In this document: positions 23,613 to 33,256 of the stretch, piece by piece | Numbering within the stretch: position 1 is the first letter of the stretch | Layout: every line of letters starts with the position of its first letter | Assembly (NCBI GenBank): GCA_029718625.1 | Contig: CM056377.1 | Span: 97,208,998-97,272,997, forward strand | Length of the DNA stretch: 64,000 bases | Origin: Synaphobranchus kaupii | Lineage: Eukaryota; Chordata; Actinopteri; Anguilliformes; Synaphobranchidae | Reading direction: 5' to 3' | Translations under genes and position numbers: made by a program | The notes under the pieces: model-generated | Seen by the model: the letters and a program-made list of their open reading frames with translations, nothing else | Databases searched by the model: none | What the model was told of the DNA's origin: nothing

Positions 23613-24164
23613 TATGCCGAAAAAAAATACATTTTCAATGCATGATAGTTTTATAAGGATAAATCCACTTGAGGACATCAAGACGCATCCTGTAATCATA
23701 GAGTACACAACCCATGGCATGCAGCATAATTGATAAATATAGAAACCAAATATTTAATGCGGGATTAATCAGATTAATTTTGAACCAGATCAAGCCCTCT
23801 ACACCAGAGATGAAGACAATCCTTTGGAATAAAAAATAGTACCGGTGATTAAAATACCATTTGCTTCCCCTGGACAACATATGAATAATTCCAGTGGCTG
23901 AAATTGAGTTGAGAGGCCAAAAACTGTTCAAGTACAAAAGTAATCAATTGGAACACATTACAGGGATGGTCTGCACATAGGTGGGGGATGATTAGGAACC
24001 ATGCACAAAGTAGGTAAAAGTCCTAATTAGGGGACCAAGCAGCATAGCTGCTGGTACCCTATTGTTTTAGTTTTTTTTCTCCCCTTTCACCTAAAATTGC
24101 AGTTAGCTGGTTTGGCCTAGAATCACCAAATTTAGCAGGCTTGTTGGGATTGCCAAACTCTTGG

Positions 24165-25145
24165 ATTCTCTACATTATGACACAGATTGAACAGCTGGTG
24201 GTGCTGTAGTGCACGTGACAAAAGTTTGACATTGACACGCCCACTGCCGACCCCTCGTTTGACCTAGAGTCACAACATGTGGGATTCAGGTCCCTCTCCT
24301 CATGATGAACAAATTTGCCTCAAGGAACCATGAAGTCAGCCGTATTGGATTTTCCGCTAATTAGCACTTTTTGTAAAACACTTAAAATGCTACTTCTCCT
24401 ACAAAGTTCGACCGATTTGCCCGTAACTTGGTGTGTGCACTCAGGTCAGGGGCCTTCCTTAATGCATTACTTTTCTAAGGCTTAGGTCAAGAAATGGCCA
24501 AATGACGAGCCAATGAATTTTCAGTGGGCTTGGCTTATCACAAAAATGCTAATAATTACAAAACCATTTGACAGAAAGTTATGAAACTTGGTACGTGTCT
24601 TAACAGTCACATCATAATGTAATCTCTGCAGTTTCAGCCCAATCGAGCCACGTGGTGGTGCTATAGAGATCTAAATATAAGAAAATATTAAAATTCACTA
24701 AAAATCATTGACACGCCCACTGCTGACGCCCCGTTTGTTCTAGTCACATAATTTGGTGCACAAGTTCCACTGTTCATGCCCAACAAATTTGCCTCAAGGA
24801 ATGATGAAGTCTGCCATCTTCAATTTTCCGCTAATTAGCATTTTTTGTAAAGCACTTAAAATGCTACTCCTCCTACAGGATTTGACCAATTTGCACGAAA
24901 CCTGTTCTAGGGACTCAGCCCACATCCCTTCATACATGCATTACCTTTCTAAGGCCTATGTCAAAAAATGGCCGAATGAAAAGCCAATGAATTTTGCATT
25001 GAGCGTGGCTTATCACAAAAATGCTAGTAATTCTAAAACCATTTGACAGAAAGTTCTGAAACTTGGTGGGTTGATTGAGAGTTAGATCAAGACTTGAGCC
25101 CTGCAGTTTTAACCCAATCAATCCACGTGGTGGTGCTATAGAAAT
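24165..25145. repeat. 476-bp tandem duplication
   Basis: Two units begin near 'attgacacgcccactgc' at 24231 and 24707, an exact offset of 476 bp. They share 'tttgcctcaaggaa', 'ttttccgctaattagca', 'aatggc...aatgaa' and 'gtggtggtgctatag'. A third unit would start at about 25130 but is cut off by the neighbouring tRNA-like repeat. It is non-coding; short ORFs inside are chance. Confidence 0.85.
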
Positions 25146-25219
25146 ACATATGTTGGGATGGCAAGTATGCCATTCACCAAGTACAATATCTATGCTTAAC
25201 AGGCTGTCTGCCTACCTTG

Positions 25220-26339
25220 CCAACTGTGAAAGTTTCTGTAGCTTAATGGTTAAGGAATTGTACTACCGTGTAGTATGTTGGTGGTTCGATACCCACCTGT
25301 TCCTAACATTTGTTTTGAGGCACACAATGTTAATGTCATGTGAAAAATGTTCTTTTAACATAAAACAAGCTATTTTTATTGCAAAGGCTAAGAAACATAA
25401 CAGTTTGCATTATGAAGTCAGTAAGCCAACACAATCTGATACCACAACCCAAAAGTCTTATTTGGCCTCCTCGTTTCTGTTAACCTGCTTTGGCCTAGTG
25501 GTTACAATCTTAGCTTTCCATACGTTAGGTTAGTGGTTCGATTCCAGCTTGGTACCAATGGCTAAGTTAATGTTTGGCAAAATGATTGTACAAATGCTAC
25601 ACTTATTTTAATGTTCTTTTCACAGTAACAGACGCCTTTTTATTGCAAAGGTTAAGAAATTGAATGGTATTAACTTTTCACTGTTTCATTTGTACTTAAA
25701 AGACGTTAATTGCCACCGACATGGTCCAATCGCTTACGATACTACCGACCAACGAAAGATTTACCGCAGGTCACGTTTATGCAGTTGGCTATGGGAACAA
25801 GTATCCATTTGTCAGACACAGAAAATAAGGTTTTCACACAAAATATGATCTGGTACAGATTGTTGCAGTAATGTAAAAAATCAATTCATAACTGTGCCAT
25901 TGGCTACGTGTTTTGAACTAACATTGCTTTTCAAACATCGTCACTTGTCTCAATCTCACACAAAAGCAGAGAAAAACGTCCGTCTATGTGTAGGCCTACC
26001 TATGTTGTCCTGTTGCGGTTTAGCGGGCAAGATTCCTTGATTCATTTGCAACAAAGAGGATGTGCACTTCAGCTCTGTTCGGGTTACAGTTTTCACACAT
26101 AACACAATGTCACCAGAAAAATTAAGTAGGCTACAAGGAAAATGAAGAGGTTTACGATAATACGCAAGCCCTTACGGGATCGGGTTTAGATACCATCAAC
26201 AATGGCAAAAGCCCTGATTAGAACCAAACATTTGCTTTTTGGGTCAATCCCGTCTAGAGCTGTCTACCATTTTGCAGTCTCCGTGTTTGACCAATGCTGC
26301 TCATGCTGCTCAGTCCCTGGGAATCGCTGCTTGCAGCTA
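25220..26339 (+). repeat. Composite repeat with two tRNA-like heads, copy 2
   Basis: Same element as 16745-18148. The first head has an A-box-like GTAGCTTAATGG at 25238 and B box GGTTCGATACC at 25283-25293. The second has TGGCCTAGTGG at 25491-25501 and GGTTCGATTCC at 25535-25545, both matching the pol III A- and B-box consensus. The body from about 25670 to 26339 matches copy 1 closely, including 'acaatggcaaaagccctgat'. Confidence 0.75.
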
Positions 26340-26689
26340 AATTTTAATATTACAATCAGAAGGACTTTGCATTTTATATTTTGTGTAAGGCTTCAACTCA
26401 TCCCCCACCAATGTGTAGATGATCCCTGAAAAAGAAAAACTAATTTGTGAATTTAATGATGTTAAATAACATTAATTAATGAATGAATACATTATTTAAT
26501 GCAATTATTCACTCACCAATTACAGATAAACAAGTCTACTTCATTAAATACCATAACTCAAACTTGGACTTGCTTATTTCTGTACTCTCCTTGTATTTTT
26601 TTAGTGTGACAGTTGTAGTTGCCTCCTTAAAATAGGCCCATCATCTACGTATAGCAGACCGGTCAGCTGTTTGTCTGCTAAGGCGATAA

Positions 26690-27030
26690 ATAGAAAGACC
26701 CTGCTCTTAAAACAGGCTGTCCCACTGGTGGTCTTCTCGAGTGCTTCATGAGGTTAGTGATGATATTGGGGGATCTTGGGGGATTGACTGTGCCTCCATA
26801 TAGAATCGTATTCTGCAGTGTTATCTTACTCTCCACACTTGAACCAATCAAATATTTGTGGTTTGAATCGAAGAGGGTAATCCACAAGCGCAGACTGAAG
26901 AATCTTGAAAGATTCTGTACAGGGGAATGGTCAAAGATTCCACCAATATGATCACTAATCTCATAAAGCATTGCAGAAGACAACTCAGTAGTTGTATCCT
27001 TGCGAAGGGACGGTGCCCAAAGCACTGAAA
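26690..27030 (+). pseudogene. Tc1 transposase C-terminal fragment with an inverted duplicate
   Basis: On the plus strand about 26838-26950 encodes EPIKYLWFESKRVIHKRR and NLERFCTGEWSKIPP. This corresponds to the end of a Tc1 transposase (N-P-I-E-x-L-W...H-K-R...D-L-E...E-E-W). It continues in other frames to 27020. The segment 26743-26769 is an inverted, diverged copy of 26943-26969, so part of the fragment exists as a snap-back. It is fully inactive. Confidence 0.6.
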
Positions 27031-27419
27031 AAAAGATGCCATTCATTTTTCCAGCAATCATTTTGGAAAATAAAATTATTGCTTGTTAAATACAAAACTT
27101 TTTTCACTGAACAGTTGCATCAGTTTAAATGGGTATAATCTTTTTTGAACATTCATTATACCTTATTACCTCTGTTGATTTTATACAGCCTATTTTTCTT
27201 CCTCTTTATCAAGGGTTCCGGTAATTCTGGATCTGACTATACATGTGGGTTAGGGACATTTAGTTTACCATTTTTTAGCTTCAGGTGTTTTTGTAGCCAT
27301 AGCCATGGTGTTCTGGCCATATACTTGGGGGTTGGAGAGAAATCAGCATGTGCAAAGTAGATATACAATAATGGTAGGAAACCTTATAATGGCTGTTTAT
27401 ATTAATGTGGCTAAAATGG

Positions 27420-27532
<113 letters not shown>

Positions 27533-28121
27533 TAGCTTTATTATATAGCACCTTTCATACATTAAAATGCAGCTCAAAGTGCTTTCCAAACATAATAAAA
27601 TATAATAAAAAAGACATGATAAAAACATAGTAAACAAAGAATGACAAATTTAAAAACATTAAAATAAAAGCATTAGATTAAATAATTAAAGGAGCAAATT
27701 ATAAACCAGCTCATGTGGATTTTTTATAACTCTGTCAATGTTAGCTAGATGCATGGCTGGCTATGTTTACGGTCACACAGATATAAGCTAACGTTAGTGG
27801 TATGTTTACCGAGTAACTATATACATGAATATATTTAAATCTTTAGCTAGCTAGCTAAATGGAAACGATGTTGAACTTAGCTTAGGCATTCGTAAATCGG
27901 CTGTCGGAGTGCCGGAGTACATCTGGTTGTTCGTAATGGGCAATGGACTCTGAGTCAACTTGGAGAATAGTGAATCACACAGGCCAAAACAAATACAGAC
28001 GTTCCGACCCGGAATGGAAATTTCAAAGACATACTGGCTGTAGCATTGTTGTCGAAGAAGGCAGTATTTCGATTTAGCATGTTTCCTTAATCATGGTCAT
28101 TTTATGATTTAGTACAGTACA

Positions 28122-28127
28122 TTTATT
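28122..28127 (-). terminator. Poly(A) signal of the factor H-like gene
   Basis: AATAAA on the minus strand, about 120 bp downstream of the TAA that ends the last sushi exon. The position fits a short 3' UTR. Confidence 0.55.
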
Positions 28128-28245
28128 ACATATAGCTCCTTTAAAATATTTTCATTCAAATGTGTACTTTTAAAATATTTTCATGGAATTTAATTGAATG
28201 AGAGCCAGATCACAAGCCTATTCCTCTATGAGAAATGTTCATTGG

Positions 28246-28433
28246 TTACTTACATGTTTTTGTCATCTTAATCTGGCCCTTGTCACACAGTACATCTACT
28301 GCGGTGTACCACCAGTTGTTGATATAATAGCCATATTTGCATCTAAGAGTTTCCTTTTTCCCATGTGCCAAATATTTTTCTCGTGGTTCCTCAATATTAT
28401 ACTGTGCATCCATGTTTTCTAACACACAAGGAT
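28246..28433 (-). CDS. Factor H-like: terminal sushi module and stop
   Basis: The acceptor TTTTCCATCAG precedes the exon, which enters in phase 1. The module has four Cys (PC, RC, LC, TC) with a Y-N-I segment after the first. It has a double Trp (INNWWYTA) before the third Cys rather than the usual Trp between Cys 3 and Cys 4. It ends M-T-K-T-C-K and TAA at 28246. In factor H the last module is the main C3d/sialic-acid binding site; function here is by analogy only. The stop overlaps a good donor-like TGTAAGTAA. If that were used as a splice site the last Cys would be split across exons, unlike all other exons here, so I prefer a true terminal exon. Confidence 0.8.
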
Positions 28434-28674
28434 CTGATGGAAAATAAAATGCACCCATTAGTTTTATTTTGTTTTCCAAAGCCACAATATATTCTTCTAC
28501 AAAACTGTACAAAACTTTTATTGTTTGCTCACAAACTGTTCTTCTACTGCTCTCAAACATGGTCTTGGGAACCCCTTAACAATGCTAGATTCAGAATGGA
28601 AGTAATCAATCCTTTTCAAGCAGGAATGTATGAAGTAATGAATAAAGTTTTTTCAGGAATGCTCGAACAAGTCT

Positions 28675-28850
28675 CCCGGGGGATATTCCACAAGGCAGGA
28701 TTACTGAGTTAGCTGGGCAATGTCACTGAGGGAAATCCGGAACAGCTCTTTATACTTGTTCCAGATTTGGGAGGGATCCAGGTTTTACTCTGTGCAGTTG
28801 TCCAGCTAACTGTAGTCCAGTAATCCTGCTATGTGGTATACATCCCTGAT
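28675..28850. mobile_element. Short MITE with inverted ends
   Basis: The left half contains 'gcaggattactgagttagct'. The right half contains the inverted counterpart 'agctaactgtagtccag' followed by 'taatcctgc'. It is 176 bp, non-coding, and its superfamily is not clear. A similar word set at about 29300-29420 may be a relative. Confidence 0.55.
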
Positions 28851-29589
28851 TTGTGCCAAATTACTCAGGGAGTAATTACTTATTATTAACAACCTTCCAG
28901 GTGCTGAATTAATTAAGTGTGTTAATGTACACTAGACTAGAGTATACTGGAGGCGGTGGGAGGGGTCAGGCAGTGAAGCATCCGGATGTGCACATGCAAA
29001 AGAGCTAGCTGTCTATTGAACTCATGTACAAAAACCATGCTGATTTGACAACCAAAGAAAACCTCATTGGTAAATTTTTTTGTGATCATAAATTTCATTT
29101 TGTGTAGCACTTTGTAAAACTGATTGTGTTTTATAATACAAATCCTATGGATTATATTAATAGCAATTAATAACACAAGATAAAATAATTCCATTGCATT
29201 AGCCAGTTAGCTAATGTAATGGTATTCATCAACCTACCTTGTTCAGTGAATGATTAACCATTCCCTCAAAGTTATTGAAATCACGGCCCTTGAGGGCTGA
29301 GAACTGGGCCCTGTTTTCACTTACGTGGCTAACTCAGTTAACCCGATTAGTTTGTTGACATTTCGGGATTAACCCAGGATTTTCGGCTTCAAAAAGCGAG
29401 TTCACAATTTAGCCAGACTTCTTACCAGGGCAACCTGTCTTAAGCCCAAACCTACAAACCCTCAGGTTTAAGCTTAAGTTAGCTTGAGAACATGAACATA
29501 GCCTATATAAGCCACATAGTGAAATCACACACTCTTATTCGATTTAGAAGGTGTTTTTCCAGACCGACATGATCCTTTAAGGCACTCGG

Positions 29590-29770
29590 ATGGTCATCTC
29601 TATGAACATTAGCTACTAATTTAGCTAAATGTATGAAACATTTAACAAAATATTTAATTAAATGTACAAATAATTTAGATAAATGTACAAACTTTTTACT
29701 AAATATATGAAACATTTTGCAAAATATTTAGCTAAATGTATAAATATTTATAAATGTATAAATATAAATG
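29590..29770. repeat. AT-rich tandem repeat, about 40-bp units
   Basis: Units built on 'tttagctaaatgta' followed by 'gaaacattt' or 'caaa' repeat about five times. It is non-coding. Confidence 0.7.
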
Positions 29771-29788
29771 TTTTCCCTTATCCCTCCG

Positions 29789-30953
29789 TGTCATGTTCGA
29801 CTTCCATTGTCCGTGTTTTCCCCCCGTTTTGCAGGCTGGGCGTGTTCCCTCCGTTTGTTCCACTCAATTACACCACTTCTATCTCAGCCTATCCCCTCTT
29901 CTGCATACATTCGTCACACTCCACTCTGTTCAATTAAACACACACACATTCACACGCTTTTCTAAATTGGTATCAATTACACTCCGTATTTAACTCACCC
30001 TCTTTCATCTGTTCACTGCCAGTTCATTAACGTTGTTGTTCGTTATCGTTGTTATTGAAAACTCTGGTCTAGTAAATTCCTTGTCTTAGTCTAGATGCAC
30101 AGTTCGGTTCCGTATTGGTGTTAGTTCACCCTGCCGGCGTGTTTAACCGTGCTTCCTGTGTTTGGTTCCGTTTTGGTGCTTAGGGCACTCTGCCAAACTA
30201 CAACCCTTAATCCTGTTCTGTTTGTGCGACTATACCTGCCGTGCAATAACCTGTCTGAGTAACCTCGTCTTTGTTTGAAGTCTGCCAGCCTGCAGTCGTT
30301 GTTCGACTCCCTGTTTGTGTTGCGGTACCCCCGCTTTCCACCTGACGTTGTGCCCGCAGCGGGGCACTCTGCTCTCCCACTCTACAGCTGTTCCTGTGTC
30401 CGGCCGTTGCCACTGCCAGTGCTATGGTTACGGTTGCGCCTGCTGCTGTTGTCCTGCTGCCACATCTGGGCTGACCCGAGGTCCGCTGCACTGTCCTGCC
30501 CTGCTGTTTCTGCTGCTGCCTTTCCTCTGCTTGTCTTGTTTGTCCAGTCTGTCCAGATCCGCCAAGTCCAGTTCCGGTTTGGAACATTTCCAGTTGTTCC
30601 GTCTGAGTCCAGAGTCCAGTCCCGGTTTGGGGTAATCCCTGACCGACTCCTAAAGTCCAGTTCCGGTTTGGAACATTTCCAGGTGTTCCGTCAAGTCCAG
30701 TTCCGGTTTAGAACATTTCCAGGTGTTCCAGTCTGTGTTCCGATCCAGTCCAGCTCTGGCTTGGAGCTTCCTGTCAAAGTCCAGCTCCGGCTTGGAGCAA
30801 GTGTGATGTCCCGGAGAAGATCCGAGGAAATGATTGTTTTGTATTGTTGTGTACTGCTTGGGACTGCCCCAAGTACAAATAAATAATCAGTTTTTTGTAC
30901 CTCTGCCTCCTTGTCGTTGCATTTGGGTTCAGCCCGTGTTCAGGTTTGTGACA
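29789..30953 (+). mobile_element. Probable LTR-like sequence with internal minisatellite
   Basis: It starts TGTCATGTTCG and ends GTTTGTGACA. Composition is C/T-rich like fish gypsy LTRs. An AATAAATAA stands at about 30880 in the place of a poly(A) signal, followed by a TTTTTTG tract. No 5-bp target duplication is visible, so boundaries may be eroded. The ORFs at 30207-30886 come from its biased composition. Confidence 0.45.
30563..30800. repeat. Minisatellite, about 40-bp units
   Basis: Five or so copies of 'aagtccagttccggtttgga' with 'acatttccaggtgttcc' between them. It sits inside the LTR-like block. Confidence 0.85.
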
Positions 30954-32276
30954 CAATCAGCACATTAGACAGGGGACTTTGTGGTGCGAGGGCGCCCTCT
31001 GGCGGTCACGGGTGGAATTGTGACAGTAACATTACAGTCTAGCCATAATAGATTGACAGCTCACCACCATTGTCATTACTTATGGTATACAAATCCAAGT
31101 CGACTCAGGCAGGGTTTTTTCCCCCCCATACTCCCCATACTTTAGCATTGAGCCTTATTCAGGCTCAACTTAGCTAATGTAGCTAATACCTAATAGGTTG
31201 CTAGCTAACTAGGTATAAACTGAACTAAACCAGAATAAGACAGACTATAGGTCCTTTAATTCTGAACTCGGCACTACTACTGTAAAACTCTGTGATATCA
31301 TAAACAATATAACGCAACATAGCTAGCCTTTCTGTGGCTAGCTAGCTATATTACTATCAGTACAACACTATAAAGCATACGTGTTGTACTGATAGCACAT
31401 ACAACACGCACACACACTTTGTACACATGGCAACACTTAGCTATGGAAGCCATGTTTTCTAGTTCAGATGAAGTCATGGATGTCAATCTCCTGAATTCAA
31501 AAGACGACGACAGAATTCAGCAGCAGTGCACAACTCAAGCACCGAAAATCCTTTTGTCGCTTTGCCAGTGTACGAAAAAGATTTCTCACCGGTGGTCACT
31601 ACACCATGTGTATAACACGCTTTCGTGCGTAAAGTAATAAAATAACGGAGGTTTATTAAAATAAGGATGCTTATTGATAATACTGTTCTGATAATACGCT
31701 CATGACACGCACAGCTCTGACAATCGCTCAAAACTGTCCAATGACTAATCTTGTACCTCTTTGGAAAGCTTAGAATGCATTCTTTTTGGATAATGAGGCT
31801 GTCAATCCATTACAATTAGTTTCATGATATTACAACTGCCCATTTGAATTGCGTAATGTTGCACACTTTTTTTCAGATTTCACCGGTGTTGAAATTACAC
31901 ATAATAATGTATGTAAGGTTATGACCTTATTCCATACCTTATGTGAGATTTTCATAAGGAAGGAAATTATATTATATAATTTTGCAGGAAATTATATGAT
32001 GACAGAAATGTACTATATTAAGTGAGCAGACAGAATATATATAATAATATGTTAATTGACGTATATTCAGGACCTTGTGTGTTTTTTATTGTTGTTGTGA
32101 TAGTGTACAATTTTTTTTTGTGGTGAAAGAAGAACTGTAACCAACTTCTAAATATATTTAAATGTCCAGTATCTTCAACCATATTCGCGCTCATGTAGAT
32201 CACACTGTAGAGTGGTTGAGATACTTTTATGAAATACGGAAGAACGGTGGCACGTAGAAACTTCATATTTTGCCCT
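30954..32276. other. No gene seen
   Basis: AT-rich intronic sequence with short ORFs lacking domains or splice support. Confidence 0.5.
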
Positions 32277-32281
32277 ATAAT

Positions 32282-32655
32282 TGTCATGGTTTTGACCCTG
32301 TTTCCCCATGTGGTCGTTTTCCTCGATGGCCACGCGAGGGCGCTGCCCTGTTGGTAGATGCTTGCTCCGCCCTGCTGAGTTGGGGGAGTTTCTGTTTGAG
32401 CGTTTGTTGTTTTTACACTCCCGCCCGTTATGTGTCTCGTTTCCGAGACAGGGCGCGTGTTTATTTCCGGCTGTTCAGATCCCTGTCTTTGCGCTCTACT
32501 GGGCGATTGGCAGTTAGCCGGTTAGTAGCGTTTTGTGTTCGTTGTCTTGTCTCCTTCCCTTATCTGCGGGGTATCCCGCCTTAGTGGCCTAAGGGCTTAA
32601 TGAATCCCCTTGCTGCGTTTGGCTCCTCCCACCTCACACGACACGCCCCATTACA
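32282..32655 (+). repeat. LTR 1 (5'-most, internally deleted)
   Basis: Only 374 bp. Its first 120 bp or so (to GAGCGTTTG) is joined directly to the segment starting TTGTTTTTACAC that lies 1.2 kb or more downstream in full LTRs. The loss removes the TATA box, the predicted start site and the self-primer, so this LTR should not drive transcription. It has private changes (ATGTGGTCG for ATGCGGTCG; CTCGATGG for CTCGGTGG). Confidence 0.9.
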
Positions 32656-33256
32656 GAATGTCGAAGCCATTACCGGGGCCAGCGGCTTTTTTAGGGGTAT
32701 TTTTTTTTTACTAAGAGGGGTTTAATGGATAACTTTACGGTGTGTGTCTTGGTTAATTGTGAGTTTCCCTTGGTGTTTTTTGTTTTCCAGCTACCCTGGT
32801 AGGTAGGCGCCGAGTGGGCCAGTTAACCTCTTTTGGTTTCCCAGCGGCCCACTACTTTATTATTTTGCCTTTTTTATTTTCGGGGTAATCCTGGATGGGG
32901 ATTTTATCCCTGTCAGGGGTACGCATTCAAGGGCTTTGGTCTCGGTTTGTAGGCCATTGCCCTTGAGTTAAGCGTTTAAAGTTGCCTCTTGCCCGGCACG
33001 CCTCAGGAAGATAGGCTATAGTAAGGTTTTGGGTAGGTAGCCAGGAACCAGGGTGCTGAGGAGTTTCCTCCAGGGTGCTTGTAGCCGGGCACTTGTTAGT
33101 TCCACACCCCCCTCACCCTTAGTCCCACCCTCCCTTCCCTTCCCTTCCAAAAAAAAAAAAATATTTGTATGTATTTTGTCGGGTATTTCTCTCCAGGAAC
33201 TTCCGCATGGTTTTTATTTCTGGGGTCGCCTGGGTCGCCCCTTAGAGGGGGGGTCC
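32656..33256 (+). repeat. Internal region 1
   Basis: 601 bp, non-coding. It starts G then AATGTCGAAGCC (32657-32668), the reverse complement of the predicted RNA 5' end in the full LTRs. It ends with the polypurine tract. It has private differences from the other internal regions (GTTAACCTC for GTTAATCTC; CCTGGATGG for CCTGGGTGG). Confidence 0.9.

Noticed and set aside
16751..25545. True tRNA genes at the A/B-box sites
   Set aside because: Boxes are present, but the acceptor stem and anticodon arm do not form a full cloverleaf by eye. The units are tandem parts of a dispersed repeat.
30207..30886. 203-codon plus-strand and 126-codon minus-strand ORFs
   Set aside because: They overlap on opposite strands in a C/T-rich LTR-like block with a 40-bp minisatellite. 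No domain is seen.
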